Below the pieces are notes generated by a model. It was not told the origin of the DNA. It did no database searches and saw only the letters and a program-made list of their open reading frames with translations. Source: Alphaproteobacteria bacterium (GTDB lineage Bacteria > Pseudomonadota > Alphaproteobacteria > CACIAM-22H2). From it: DNA of 64,000 nt. The DNA lies in NCBI GenBank assembly GCA_016793165.1, contig JAEULA010000051.1, forward strand, positions 62,001 to 126,000, written 5' to 3'. How positions within the stretch are numbered: the first letter of the stretch is position 1; each line of letters starts with the position of its first letter. Positions 16,101-26,107 of this stretch are shown here, one piece after another. The position numbers and the translations under genes are program-made.

Positions 16101-19100
16101 TGGACGGCGACGGCACGACCACGATCGGATCGGGAATCACGATCCGCGGCCAGAACGGCACGATCGGCCTGCAGATCAACCTCGGCGGCACGCAGATCCT
16201 GGCGAACAACGGGTTGATCTCGGCGGATGTCGCCGGTGGAAACATCATCATCACGCAATCCGCGGTGAACAACTCGGGCGTCCTCGAGGCGCGCAACGGC
16301 GGCCAGCTCACCCTGGAGAGCACCGTCACCGGCGGCACGATCCACGCCGACAACGGCGTGGTGCTGCAGAACGGGGCACGGATCATCGGCAGCACCATCA
16401 CTTCCGCCAATGGCGGCGCCCTGCGCGTGAACTCCTCGAACGCCAACTACCTCGACGGGGCCACGATCGCGGCCGGCGGCGTCGTCGACATGGCGACCTT
16501 CGGCAATACCCGCGAGCGCGTCGTCAACGGCCTGACGGTGAACGGCGTCCTGAACCTCAACAGCAACGGCATCCTGAGCTTCGAAGAGACGCAGACCATC
16601 GGCGGCACGGGACAGATCGTCCTCGGCGACACCGGCGGCGGCAACCGCATCGATCTGGACGGCACCGGCACGACGACGATCGCCGCCGGCATGACCATTC
16701 GGGGCCGGAACGGCACCATCGGCCAGCAGATCAACCTCGGCGGCACCCAGACCCTGGTGAACAACGGCCTCATCTCGGCCGACGTCGCTTCCGGCACGAT
16801 CGCGTTCCTCCAGTCCGACGTCAGCAACTTCGGCACCTTCCAGGCGAAGAACGGCGGCACCCTCCTGGTCCAGGGCGGTGTCGGCTTCACCAACCAGGCC
16901 GGCGGCGTCGTCGAGGCGCTGGCCGGGTCGAACGTCGTGTTCCAGAGCGGCGCCACGCCGACGAACCTCACCGCCGGCACGCTGGCGGGCGGCATCTGGC
17001 GGTCGGACTCGACCGGCGGCTCGCCGTCGATGATCGATATCCAGGGCGCCAACACGGCGATCACGACCAACTCCGCCGACATCTACCTCATCGGCGCCAA
17101 CTCGGGCTTCCAGGCGCGCAACGCAGGCTCGGCGGTCACGTCCCTCGACAGCTCGCTGTTCACCAACAACGTCGCGCTGCGGATCCAGGAAGGCCGCTCG
17201 TTCACGGCGACGGCGAACAGCGGCAACTTCATCAACAACGGTTTGCTCGAGCTCGCCAGCGGGGCCGCGACCTCGACCTTCAAGGCGAACACGTCGCTGA
17301 CCAACAGCGCGACCGGCGCGATCGTCGGCTACGGCGTGGTCGACAACCGGCCGGCCAACGCCGGCACGATCGTCGCGCAGCTCGGCACGCTCAGCGTCAA
17401 GGGCGGCATGACCGGCGACGGCACGGCGCGCGCGCAAGGCGCTGCCGCGGTGCTCGACCTCTCCGCCGCGACGGCGGCGAGCTCGGCGCGTTTCCTCCAG
17501 CTCAACGACGGCGGTGCGCTCAATCTCGGCGCTCAGAACTTCAACGTTGCGAAGGACTACACGAACGGCGCATTCGGCACCGGCAACGCGTTCAACGCGC
17601 GTGCCAACGTGTCGGGCGCCGGCCAGATCGTCGGCGTGGGCACGAGCCAGGCGATCACCGGCGACGTCACGGGCGGCACGACGCCGACCGCAACGCTCAA
17701 TTTCGGCAACGTCCGCGGCGGCACGTCGAAGACGCTGAACTACCAGGTCGCGAACACCGGCGCGCCGACGGCGGCCGATCTGCGCGGCGCAGTCCAGACC
17801 GCCTTCTCGGGCGGCGGCGTGAGCGACGGGCGGCTGTCCGGCGCCGGCGTGACGGCGGCCAATTTCGGGCCGCTGGGCGGCGGCACGAACACGGGCAATC
17901 TTGCGGTCACCTTCACGGCCAGCTCGGGCGGCTCGCTCACGGGCCAGTCCGTCAAGGTCGCCAACAACTTCGACAACGTCGCGGACCAGGTCATCAACAT
18001 CACGGGCGTGGCCTCGGCGATCGCTACCGGCACGGCGTCGCCGTCGCCGGTGAACTTCGGGGCGTTCCGCGTCGGCGGGCCCGCCCCGGCGGCGCAGGCG
18101 TTCTCCGTCCAGAACAACACCGGCGGTGCGGGCGCCGAGCGCCTCGGCATCTCGAGCGTCTCGACGACCGGGAACTTCTCGGCCGCGAACGCGCTCGGCA
18201 CGGGGCTCATCAACGGCGGCGCCTCGAGCGCCGGCGCGGTGACCGCGCAGCTCTCGGGCGGCGTGGCCGGCGTGAACAACGGCACGGTGACGATCAACTA
18301 CCGCTCGGACGGCACGGCGATCGATCCGACCTTCACCTCGGTCGCGTCGAACAGCCAGGTCATCAACCTTTCGGCGACCGGCTACAACACGGCCGTCGCT
18401 TCGCTCGGCGCGCTCAGCTTCGGCGCGGTGGCGGTCGGCAGCGGCCCGATCGTGAAGACGCTGTCGGTGACGAACAGCGCGCTGGCCGGCCTCTTCTCCG
18501 AGGATCTGCGCGCGCAGCTCGGCTCGATCACCGGGACCTCGTCGGGCCTGTTCTCCACGGCGGGCTCGGGCACGATCTCGAACCTGATCGCCGGCGGCAC
18601 GGACACGACGACGCTCAAGGTGACGTTGACCCCGACGGTTGCCGGCGCCCTGAGCGCCAGCGTCGAGGTGCTGCTCGCGTCGACCGGGACGGTCGGCGGC
18701 GCGGCGACGGGCCTCGGCGTGCTCGCGCTCCCGACGCAGAACGTCGCGCTCACCGGCTCGATCAGCGGCCTGGCGTTCAATCTCGCCTCAGGCAGCGCGG
18801 CGCCGACCAGCGCGAACTTCGGCAACCTGCGCGTCGGTGCACTCGCGACGCAGTCGATCGCCGTCACCAACACGGCGCCGGTCGATCCGCTGACCGAAGG
18901 CCTCAATGCGACGGCGAGCGTGTTCTCCGGCACGGGGATCACGGCGGTCGGCAGCGTCGCCGGTCTCGGCGCGGGAGCGACCAACCCGTCGGCGATCAGC
19001 GTCGGACTCGACACTTCGAGCGCCGGCGCCAAGAGCGGCGTGGCGCGCATCGCCTTCGTCTCGGACGGCTCGATCGGCGGTTCGCCGGTATCGGTCGGGA

Positions 19101-20383
19101 ACCAGGACGTGAACGTTTCCGGCAACGTGTTCCGCCTCGCCCAGGCGAGCGTGACGCCGACCCCGGTCGTCGTCGCGGCGCAACGCGTCGGCGGTTCCGG
19201 CTCCGCTGCGGTGACGATCGCGAACACCGCGGCCGCCGACGGCTTCTCGGAGGGCCTGCGCGCCTCCGCGAGCGGCCACTCGGGCGACGCGTCGGTCTCC
19301 GGCCCGGGCTCGGTCCTGGTCGCCGCCGGCGGCAGCTCGACGGCCTACGGCGTGTCGGTCAACACCGCCACCGCCGGCGTGAAGTCGGGCACGGTGAGCT
19401 TCGCGCTCGCCTCGGACGGCACGGGCACCAGCGGGATCGCCGGCAATGTCGACCTGCCGGGCGCGACGCTTGACGTCAGCGGCAAGGTCTATGCGCCGGC
19501 CTCGACAGACACCTCCACGGCGACGGTGAACTTCGGAACGGTGCGCCGCGGCACCGCGGTCGCGGCGCAGTCGGTCGCGATCACGAACACCGCCGCGGCG
19601 ACGGCGCTGAACGACACGCTCGTCGCGACGGGAATCGGCGGCCCGACGTCGCCCTTCGGCGCGACGGCGTCCGCCGGCCTGGCTTCCGGCCTGCTCGCCG
19701 GCGCCACCGGGAACGTGTCGACGACGATGAGCACGACGGTCGCCGGGGTGTTCGCCTCGAGCGCCGTCGTGAACCTCGCCAGCCGCAACCCGGACATGGC
19801 CGACCTGTCGCTGGGCACCAAGACGATCGACCTCGCCGGCACCGTGAACGAGATCGCGACGATCCAATTCTCGAAGATCGGCGGCGCGGGTGGGTTCAGC
19901 GGCGGCGGCACGAGCTACGTGCTCGATCTCGGCTCCATCCTCCAGGGCACCGACATCACGGCGGCCACGCTGCGTCTCAGCAACGCGATCCTGGCGGGAC
20001 TGCCCGGCGACTCCCTGGTCGGCGCGTTCGGGACGACGAGCATCGATCCGGCGTTCCTGCTGACGGGCTTCGGCACCCCGGTCGACCTCGCGCCGGACAG
20101 CTTCTTCGACGTGTTCGTGGACCTCGACACGAGCATCGCGGGCAGCTTCACGATGACGCTCGACTTCGTCGGCGCCTCGCACAACGCCTTCCAGGACGAC
20201 CTGGCGCTGGCGCCGGTCTCCCTCCGCCTGATCGGCGAGGTGGTGACCGTGCCGCCGCCTCCGCCGCCGCCCCCGCCGCCGCCGTCGGACGTGCCGGAGC
20301 CGGCCACCGGGGCGCTGTTCGGCCTCGGCGCCGCGGGGCTGTGGCTGATGCGGCGGCGCCGCGCCGCGGCGCCCGAGCGGTGA
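13127..20383 (+). CDS. Giant repeat-containing PEP-CTERM surface protein
   Basis: 2418 residues from the ATG at 13127, preceded by GAGGA at seven bases. Residues 1-50 are a signal peptide with an Arg-rich front. A TWVGTTGFWDVAANWNPG segment typical of autotransporter/PEP-CTERM starts follows. Residues ~189-1298 are six 185-residue repeats rich in Gly, Asn and Thr, likely a beta-helix. About 1520-2360 hold several choice-of-anchor-D-like units (TVNFGTVRRGTAVAAQSVAITNT and relatives). Then come 11 prolines and a PEP-CTERM tail: VPEPATG at 2389, a hydrophobic helix and RRRR. Exosortase would process it for surface display or release; no exosortase gene is in the window. A role in adhesion or matrix is inferred. 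Confidence 0.88.
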   Translation: MTKPTRSIRRRAATTRTARHPVAVRVRRAGFALGVSLLATTALTGLAGAAPVTWVGTTGFWDVAANWNPGVPGGADTVTIDVAGSQTVTHRTGSSSITSLTNAETLVVNGGSSLTITSNSSNTGTIQAGGDSAGTLNLSGLTLTNTGGNLIAATGGTINQASSTIVGGTITATAGTFAPNTGSTNALSGVTLNGNLNMTSANTRERVSGGLTLNGTINIDNNSILSFENNQTVSGTGQIIFGSAGAGNRLDLDGTGTTTFGSGITIRGRNGTIGQQVNLGGTQILNNQGLISADVAGGNITITESDVTNSGTIEARNSGQLTLQSAVTGGLVRADNGVVAQNGVRITGSTITTLNGGALRVNSSPSNFLDATTISAGSEIDMANSANSRQRVVNGMTLNGTININNNGILSFESDNTISGAGQIVLGSAGAGNRVDFSGNGTTTLGSGITIRGQNGTIGQEINVGGTQTLVNNGTISADVASGTLTITDSAVVNNGILQAQGGGTLVLASNVTGGATGQIIAGAGSSVIQAGITISGTINTSGGGNLVVNGSPVNFLNGVTLNGNLDMTPTNSRERVTGNLVLNGTININNNGILSFEGDNTVSGAGQIVLGNTGAGNRVDLSGNGTTTLGSGITIRGQNGTIGQEINVGGTQTLVNNGTISADVAGGTLTITESAVVNNGILQAQNGATLVLNSHVTGGATGQIIAGAGSSVVQSGVTVSGTINTSGGGSFLANSSNQNRLDAVTLNGNLNMTSPNARERVLNGLTLNGQIDINNNGILSFEGDQTIVGTGQIVLGNTGAGNRVDFDGNGITTLGSGITIRGQNGTIGQQINVGGTQTLVNNGTISADVAGGTLTITESAVVNNGILQAQNGATLVLNSNVTGGATGQIIAGAGSSVVQNAVTVGGTINTSGGGSFLANSSNQNRLDGVTLNGNLNMTSANARERVLNGLVLNGRIDINSNAILSFEGDQTVSGTGLIVFGDTGAGNRLDLDGDGTTTIGSGITIRGQNGTIGLQINLGGTQILANNGLISADVAGGNIIITQSAVNNSGVLEARNGGQLTLESTVTGGTIHADNGVVLQNGARIIGSTITSANGGALRVNSSNANYLDGATIAAGGVVDMATFGNTRERVVNGLTVNGVLNLNSNGILSFEETQTIGGTGQIVLGDTGGGNRIDLDGTGTTTIAAGMTIRGRNGTIGQQINLGGTQTLVNNGLISADVASGTIAFLQSDVSNFGTFQAKNGGTLLVQGGVGFTNQAGGVVEALAGSNVVFQSGATPTNLTAGTLAGGIWRSDSTGGSPSMIDIQGANTAITTNSADIYLIGANSGFQARNAGSAVTSLDSSLFTNNVALRIQEGRSFTATANSGNFINNGLLELASGAATSTFKANTSLTNSATGAIVGYGVVDNRPANAGTIVAQLGTLSVKGGMTGDGTARAQGAAAVLDLSAATAASSARFLQLNDGGALNLGAQNFNVAKDYTNGAFGTGNAFNARANVSGAGQIVGVGTSQAITGDVTGGTTPTATLNFGNVRGGTSKTLNYQVANTGAPTAADLRGAVQTAFSGGGVSDGRLSGAGVTAANFGPLGGGTNTGNLAVTFTASSGGSLTGQSVKVANNFDNVADQVINITGVASAIATGTASPSPVNFGAFRVGGPAPAAQAFSVQNNTGGAGAERLGISSVSTTGNFSAANALGTGLINGGASSAGAVTAQLSGGVAGVNNGTVTINYRSDGTAIDPTFTSVASNSQVINLSATGYNTAVASLGALSFGAVAVGSGPIVKTLSVTNSALAGLFSEDLRAQLGSITGTSSGLFSTAGSGTISNLIAGGTDTTTLKVTLTPTVAGALSASVEVLLASTGTVGGAATGLGVLALPTQNVALTGSISGLAFNLASGSAAPTSANFGNLRVGALATQSIAVTNTAPVDPLTEGLNATASVFSGTGITAVGSVAGLGAGATNPSAISVGLDTSSAGAKSGVARIAFVSDGSIGGSPVSVGNQDVNVSGNVFRLAQASVTPTPVVVAAQRVGGSGSAAVTIANTAAADGFSEGLRASASGHSGDASVSGPGSVLVAAGGSSTAYGVSVNTATAGVKSGTVSFALASDGTGTSGIAGNVDLPGATLDVSGKVYAPASTDTSTATVNFGTVRRGTAVAAQSVAITNTAAATALNDTLVATGIGGPTSPFGATASAGLASGLLAGATGNVSTTMSTTVAGVFASSAVVNLASRNPDMADLSLGTKTIDLAGTVNEIATIQFSKIGGAGGFSGGGTSYVLDLGSILQGTDITAATLRLSNAILAGLPGDSLVGAFGTTSIDPAFLLTGFGTPVDLAPDSFFDVFVDLDTSIAGSFTMTLDFVGASHNAFQDDLALAPVSLRLIGEVVTVPPPPPPPPPPPSDVPEPATGALFGLGAAGLWLMRRRRAAAPER
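13691..17020 (+). repeat. Six tandem 555-bp coding repeats
   Basis: Units begin at about 13691, 14246, 14801, 15356, 15911 and 16466. The phrase encoding ILSFE recurs at 13796, 14351, 14906, 15461, 16016 and 16571, exactly 555 bp apart each time. Units 2-4 are the most alike over long stretches. Units 1, 5 and 6 carry a different version of the second half (RADNGVV...GGALRVNSS) in at least one boundary. Small insertions and deletions between versions cancel, so the period never changes. The last ~200 bp of unit 6 are degenerate. Confidence 0.9.
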
Positions 20384-20391
20384 TCGGCCGC

Positions 20392-20423
20392 GGAGGGCCG
20401 TGCGGCGCTGCCGCCGGCCCTCC
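20392..20423 (+). terminator. Hairpin after the large PEP-CTERM gene
   Basis: GGAGGGCCG (20392-20400) and CGGCCCTCC (20415-20423) form a perfect nine-pair stem eight bases after the stop codon. No T tract follows, so intrinsic termination is uncertain; it may protect the 3' end instead. Confidence 0.45.
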
Positions 20424-20474
20424 GTGCGCCGCAGGCTCCGGCGGTCCGTCCGCCGATCGGCCCTGCCGGAACAA

Positions 20475-20504
20475 TTGACCGGGCGAGGGGCCGGCCCTTA
20501 CTGT
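20475..20504 (+). promoter_or_regulatory. Possible sigma-70 promoter of the leuA leader
   Basis: TTGACC (20475-20480) and TACTGT (20499-20504) are 18 bp apart. Transcription would begin near 20511, almost at the ATG of a 27-codon Leu-rich frame at 20513, and about 230 nt before leuA. Confidence 0.45.
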
Positions 20505-20512
20505 GCCGGCCC

Positions 20513-20566
20513 ATGTCGTCGACCGCTTCCATCCTGAAGCTGCTCTGCGGCGGCCTTGCGCCGCTC

Positions 20567-20596
<30 letters not shown>
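20513..20596 (+). CDS. Candidate leucine leader peptide upstream of leuA
   Basis: A 27-codon frame with six leucines and two isoleucines, starting MSSTASILKLLCGG. Its 3' end lies in a perfect nine-pair hairpin, and two more hairpins follow before leuA. This is the layout of ribosome-mediated attenuation of branched-chain synthesis genes. The frame would be nearly leaderless if the promoter at 20475 is right, and the leucines are not in one run, so the call is tentative. Confidence 0.35.
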
Positions 20597-22419
<1,823 letters not shown>

Positions 22420-22443
22420 TGTGGCCGGCGTCGTGATGCTCCT

Positions 22444-22479
22444 GCGGCCCCGCGGAGTCGTGTCCGCTCCCGGGGCCGC
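22444..22479 (+). terminator. Strong hairpin 1 downstream of leuA
   Basis: GCGGCCCCG and CGGGGCCGC form a perfect nine-pair stem, with an inner CGGA/TCCG stem in the loop. It begins 24 nt after the leuA stop. No T tract follows; it may act as a factor-dependent terminator or 3' stabiliser. Confidence 0.5.
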
Positions 22480-22489
22480 GACTGGCCTG

Positions 22490-22515
22490 CCGTCCCCCTC
22501 GACGATGGGGGACGG
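22490..22515 (+). terminator. Strong hairpin 2 downstream of leuA
   Basis: CCGTCCCCC and GGGGGACGG form a perfect nine-pair stem with an eight-base loop, ten bases after hairpin 1. Two tight stems in tandem after leuA and before the next gene at 22661 suggest an end of transcript. No T tract is present. Confidence 0.5.
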
Positions 22516-22660
22516 ATCGCGGGCGATCGGCGGGCGAGGGGCTTGTCCGATCGTCGGACGCGGCCGGAGCGAGGCGGTTCGCGCGTCGATGCGACCTGCG
22601 CTCGGCGGCCGCATCGCTGTCCGGCGCACCATCGCACGAGCGGCGCCGTAGCCGTCGCCC

Positions 22661-23557
22661 ATGCTTCCCGCCGCACGCAGGCTCTTCGTCTTCGGCCTCG
22701 GCTTCTCGGCTCTCGTCTTCGCCAAGCGCGCGAAGGTCAAGGGTTGGCGCGTCGCCGGCACGACGCGATCGCCCGAAAAGGCGCAGGGCCTGCGCGATGC
22801 CAGCGGCTTCGAGATGCATCTGTTCGATCGCGGCAAGCAGCTCGAGAACCCGATGGCGGCGCTCGCCGGCACGACCCACCTGCTGATCTCGGTGCCTCCC
22901 GACCGCGGCGGCGATCCGGTCCTCGCGCATCATGCCGCCGACATCGCCGCACTGCCGGGGCTGCGCTGGGCCGGCTACCTCTCGACGACCGGTGTCTATG
23001 GCGACCGCGAGGGCGGCTGGGTCACCGAGCGCGACGGCCTGCACCCGACCGGCCCGCGCGGCCGCGCACGCGTGGAAGCCGAACGCGCCTGGCTCGACCT
23101 GATGCGCTTCGGCGTGCCGGTGCACCTGTTCCGCATCGCCGGCATCTACGGCCCCGGTCGCTCGGCCTTCGACAGCTTGCGCGACGGCACGGCGCGGCGC
23201 GTGGTGAAGCCGGGCCAGATCTTCAGCCGCATCCATGTCGACGACATCACGCAGGTGCTCGAGGCCTCGATCGCCAAGCCCAATGCCGGCGAGGCGTACA
23301 ACGTCTGCGACGACGAGGCCGCGCCGCCGCAGGACGTGATCGCCTATGCCGCCGGCCTGCTCGGCCTGGAGCCGCCGCCCGAGATCCCGTTCGCGGAGGC
23401 GGCGACGTCGATGAGCGAGATGGCGAAGAGCTTCTACCGCGACAACAAGCGAGTCTCGAACCTGCGCATCAAGGACGAGCTCGGCGTGAAGCTGAAATAC
23501 CCCGACTACCGCGCGGGCCTGCAGGCCATCCTCGAGGTCGAGCGCAAGCGGATCTGA
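22661..23557 (+). CDS. NAD(P)-dependent epimerase/dehydratase-like protein
   Basis: 298 residues. The start has a Rossmann turn, LFVFGLGFSALVFAKRA. It is an extended SDR related to YeeZ-like SDR a5 proteins: YLSTTGVYGDREGGWVTE carries the Ser/Thr-Tyr region, and FRIAGIYGPGRSAFDSL is a typical extended-SDR segment. The canonical YxxxK is degenerate (VYGDREG, then ARVEAERAW), so classic catalysis is doubtful. Members are often annotated as nucleoside-diphosphate-sugar epimerases. It stands alone between leuA and a PEP-CTERM gene. The reaction is unknown. Confidence 0.85.
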   Translation: MLPAARRLFVFGLGFSALVFAKRAKVKGWRVAGTTRSPEKAQGLRDASGFEMHLFDRGKQLENPMAALAGTTHLLISVPPDRGGDPVLAHHAADIAALPGLRWAGYLSTTGVYGDREGGWVTERDGLHPTGPRGRARVEAERAWLDLMRFGVPVHLFRIAGIYGPGRSAFDSLRDGTARRVVKPGQIFSRIHVDDITQVLEASIAKPNAGEAYNVCDDEAAPPQDVIAYAAGLLGLEPPPEIPFAEAATSMSEMAKSFYRDNKRVSNLRIKDELGVKLKYPDYRAGLQAILEVERKRI

Positions 23558-23615
23558 AGGCGAGCCGGGGTCGGAGCGGATGCCCCGACCCCGGTCGCAC
23601 CGGGACGGTCTTGGC

Positions 23616-24341
23616 TCAGGCCGTGCGGCGCGAGCGGCGCGACGCCCCGAGACCCGCCAGGGCAGCACCCAGCAACGCGAGGCTGGCCGGCGCCGGCACG
23701 TCCGCCGCCGCGGTGCGGAAGCGGATGTCGTCGATGCCCCAGAGATCGCGGCTGGCAAACGGACCGGCCTCGTGGATGGTGATGCTCGAGATCGCGCTTG
23801 CGAAGCCCGTGATGCCGAAGAAGCCGACGCCGCCATCGTTGTCGGTCTCGGTCAGCGCGATCGACTGCGCCGTGCCGTCGTCGAACTCGACGGTGAAGGT
23901 CCCGGCGATGGTGGTCTGGGTCCCCGAATGGAAGAACCCGAAGGCGTCGATCGGTGCCGCAAAGCTGAATGTCACGAAGACGTCGGGACCGTCGAAGAAC
24001 GGCCAGACCCGCACGTGATTGCTGCCGGCAAGCGTCGTGTTGAAGCTGAGAACCACATCGCTATCGCTTCGGATCTCGACGGCCTCCGCGCCCGTGGCGC
24101 TGAGCGTGACGCCAGGTGCGATCGCGGTCGCGCCGGCCATGGCCCCAATCGCGAACGATTCGAAGTCGACAATCGTCATGCCCGGCACCGACGCGTCGAA
24201 GGTGCTTGCGGCCGTCGACGACAGCGGTCCCGCGGTGACCCCATTGTCGATCGCTTGGGTCACGGTCGCCGCCTGCGCGGCGGCCGACAGGGCCCCGATC
24301 GCGATCGCAAGCGTCGCGATCGCTCGTGAATTGCGTGCCAT
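23616..24341 (-). CDS. PEP-CTERM sorting-domain protein
   Basis: 241 residues. Residues 1-24 are a signal peptide (MARNSRAIATLAIAIGALSAAAQA). The middle is an all-beta domain with VTFSFAAPIDAFGFFHSGTQTTI, like PEP-CTERM proteins of the carbohydrate-binding type. The C-terminus is a PEP-CTERM tail: VPAPAS variant, then a hydrophobic helix (LALLGAALAGLGA) and SRRSRR. It would be exported, cut by exosortase and released or surface-linked. A perfect sigma-54 promoter lies 57 bp upstream of its start. The function of the beta domain is unknown. Confidence 0.9.
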   Translation of the reverse strand: MARNSRAIATLAIAIGALSAAAQAATVTQAIDNGVTAGPLSSTAASTFDASVPGMTIVDFESFAIGAMAGATAIAPGVTLSATGAEAVEIRSDSDVVLSFNTTLAGSNHVRVWPFFDGPDVFVTFSFAAPIDAFGFFHSGTQTTIAGTFTVEFDDGTAQSIALTETDNDGGVGFFGITGFASAISSITIHEAGPFASRDLWGIDDIRFRTAAADVPAPASLALLGAALAGLGASRRSRRTA

Positions 24342-24397
24342 TGCTTGTCTCCGTGTCGCTCCATGCCGGCCCGTTTGGCGGCACTCGAGCGCATCGG

Positions 24398-24413
24398 AGC
24401 AAATCCAGTGCCA
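24398..24413 (-). promoter_or_regulatory. Sigma-54 (-24/-12) promoter of the second PEP-CTERM gene
   Basis: Read on the minus strand this is TGGCAC-TGGAT-TTGCT, again a full match to the RpoN consensus and identical in its first eight and last five bases to the promoter at 12849. Transcription would start near 24387, leaving a leader of about 46 nt. Confidence 0.85.
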
Positions 24414-24565
24414 GGACGGCGATCGTCGAAGCGCGAACGCGAAATCTCGACTTCACCATTAACGCGCGCTCGGCCGTGTAAGGTTCGCCGACATCGGCCG
24501 GGGCGCCATGGGAAGCGAGACGATGCGCCGTCGGCGCGAAGACGCGCGGGCGAGGGACGCCGGCG

Positions 24566-25933
24566 TCAGATCGTCCGCTCCGATTCCAGCGACTTCAGCG
24601 CCGCGCGCACGCGGCGCTCGATCTCCGCGGGGCGTTCGGCTTCGGTCATCGGCAGCGTCTCGGCGACGATCCTGCCGACGATGCGGCCGACTTCGCGCTG
24701 GACCGCGGTGTCGTCGCTGTTCGATTTCGGCACGCGCACGATCACGTCGCCGGAGAAGGTCGGCACGCGGCCATCGGCGTTGAGCTTGGGGCGCGGCGGC
24801 TCCTGGCCCTCGGCGACCGCGCGGATCGCGCGGCGCAGGCCGCGGCGGAGCATCGCCACGCCGGTGTCGGTCGAGCCGAGCGTCTCCTCGGCGTGGACGG
24901 TGATCTCGCCCTGGCCGACCTGCGCCTCGTAGTCGCTGGGCATGCGCTGGCCTTCCTCGTAGCTGCGCTCGCTGCCGGTCTGGCCGAGGAAGTCGATGAT
25001 GTTGAGGCCGACCTTGCTGCGATCGCCCTTGCCGTGCTCGTCGAGGCCCGGATTGAAATGGCGCCAGCCGACGATCTTGCAGCTGCGGTCGTCGACCGGG
25101 ACGGTCCACTTGGTGATGCCGACGCGCGGGAAGAACTTCTCCTGCGTGGCGTCCTGATAGATGTCGGGCGGCTGCGCGATCGCCGGGAACATGTTCTCGG
25201 CGGTGCGCACCCAGATGTACTCGTTCCAGCGCCGCGTGTTGGTCAGGTAGATCCCGAGGCGATCCTCCATCCAGTGCCATTCGACGACCGGGAAGGCGCC
25301 CCAGGCTGGATTGAAATGCGCGCGCGTGATCCGCGTGTGCAGGAACACGCTGTGCCAAGGATCCATCGGGTTCTCGGCGACCTGCAGCCAGTTGCAGGGA
25401 TAGTCGAGCGCGTAGGGCACCATGTCGTTGCCCGGCTGCGCCATCGTGTCGAGGACGGTGAAGTCGGGCATCTTCTCGGGCGGACCCATATAGGCGAAGA
25501 CGAGGCCGTCGACCTCGCGCACGGGATAGGCGCCCTGGCAGAGATTCTCGCGGATGCGGCTGGTCGCCGGCTCGCCCGGCGTCTCGAGGATCTTGCCGTC
25601 GATGTCGAACAGCCAGCCGTGGTAACAGCAGCGGATGCCGCGCTCGGCGACGATGCCGTATTCGAGCGAAGTGCGCCGGTGGCTGCAGTGCTTGTGCAGC
25701 AGGCCGTAGCGCTTGGAGAGATCGCGGAACAGGACGAGATCCTCGCCCAGCACGCGGATGGCGAGCGGCACGTCCTTCACCTGCGCGGTCATCGCGATCG
25801 GATGCCAGAAGCGGCGGAAATATTCGCCGCACGGCGTACCCGGCCCGACATGGGTGAGCTCGGCATCCTCGGTGGCGTTCGAGCGCCGGTGATAGCCGTT
25901 ATACGGCTGACGCCGCCAGTTGACCTCGGTCAT
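24566..25933 (-). CDS. Rieske non-haem iron aromatic oxygenase, alpha subunit
   Basis: 455 residues. The Rieske [2Fe-2S] centre is intact: Cys83 and His85 (CSH), then Cys102 and His105 (CCYH). The mononuclear iron motif E-x3-D-x2-H-x4-H is present as Glu187, Asp191, His194 and His199 (ENPMDPWHSVFLH). It resembles phthalate-dioxygenase-type alpha subunits, which hydroxylate or demethylate aromatic acids using electrons from a separate reductase. No ferredoxin or reductase gene is nearby, so the partner must be encoded elsewhere. An alpha/beta hydrolase gene lies upstream on the same strand, after a 174-bp gap with a large inverted repeat. Confidence 0.93.
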   Translation of the reverse strand: MTEVNWRRQPYNGYHRRSNATEDAELTHVGPGTPCGEYFRRFWHPIAMTAQVKDVPLAIRVLGEDLVLFRDLSKRYGLLHKHCSHRRTSLEYGIVAERGIRCCYHGWLFDIDGKILETPGEPATSRIRENLCQGAYPVREVDGLVFAYMGPPEKMPDFTVLDTMAQPGNDMVPYALDYPCNWLQVAENPMDPWHSVFLHTRITRAHFNPAWGAFPVVEWHWMEDRLGIYLTNTRRWNEYIWVRTAENMFPAIAQPPDIYQDATQEKFFPRVGITKWTVPVDDRSCKIVGWRHFNPGLDEHGKGDRSKVGLNIIDFLGQTGSERSYEEGQRMPSDYEAQVGQGEITVHAEETLGSTDTGVAMLRRGLRRAIRAVAEGQEPPRPKLNADGRVPTFSGDVIVRVPKSNSDDTAVQREVGRIVGRIVAETLPMTEAERPAEIERRVRAALKSLESERTI

Positions 25934-26002
25934 CGCGTAGTTCCCCCTGCGCTTCCCATGCCCCAGCGGCTGCGCAGCGATAGGAGAAGTGGGCGCGAAG
26001 CG

Positions 26003-26050
26003 GACGGGGAGGCGAGCGGAGCCCCGGGGGCCCCGCCCGTCCTCCCCGTC
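26003..26050. repeat. Intergenic inverted repeat with 10-bp perfect arms
   Basis: GACGGGGAGG (26003-26012) and CCTCCCCGTC (26041-26050) are perfect complements. Pairing could extend imperfectly outward (GCGCGAAGC against GCGCTTCG) over about 80 bp. It lies between the hydrolase and oxygenase genes, both on the minus strand, and may limit read-through or stabilise one transcript. Confidence 0.5.
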
Positions 26051-26107
26051 GCGCGCTTCGTGCGCGCCACCCCTGCTATTCGCCTCCGGCGAACTCGAAG
26101 GGACGAC

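Noticed and set aside
13691..17020. Regular repeats considered as a CRISPR-like array
   Set aside because: The 555-bp units are coding, in frame and contiguous, with no short repeats alternating with unique spacers.
12695..17437. Minus-strand open frame of 1580 codons opposite the PEP-CTERM repeats
   Set aside because: It is a shadow of the GC-rich repeat gene: low-complexity, Asp/Arg/Ala-rich, no domain. The plus-strand frame has a signal peptide, ribosome site, sigma-54 promoter and PEP-CTERM tail.
18788..20182. Minus-strand frame of 464 codons in the C-terminal part of the surface-protein gene
   Set aside because: Arg/Asp/Ala-rich antisense frame with no domain.
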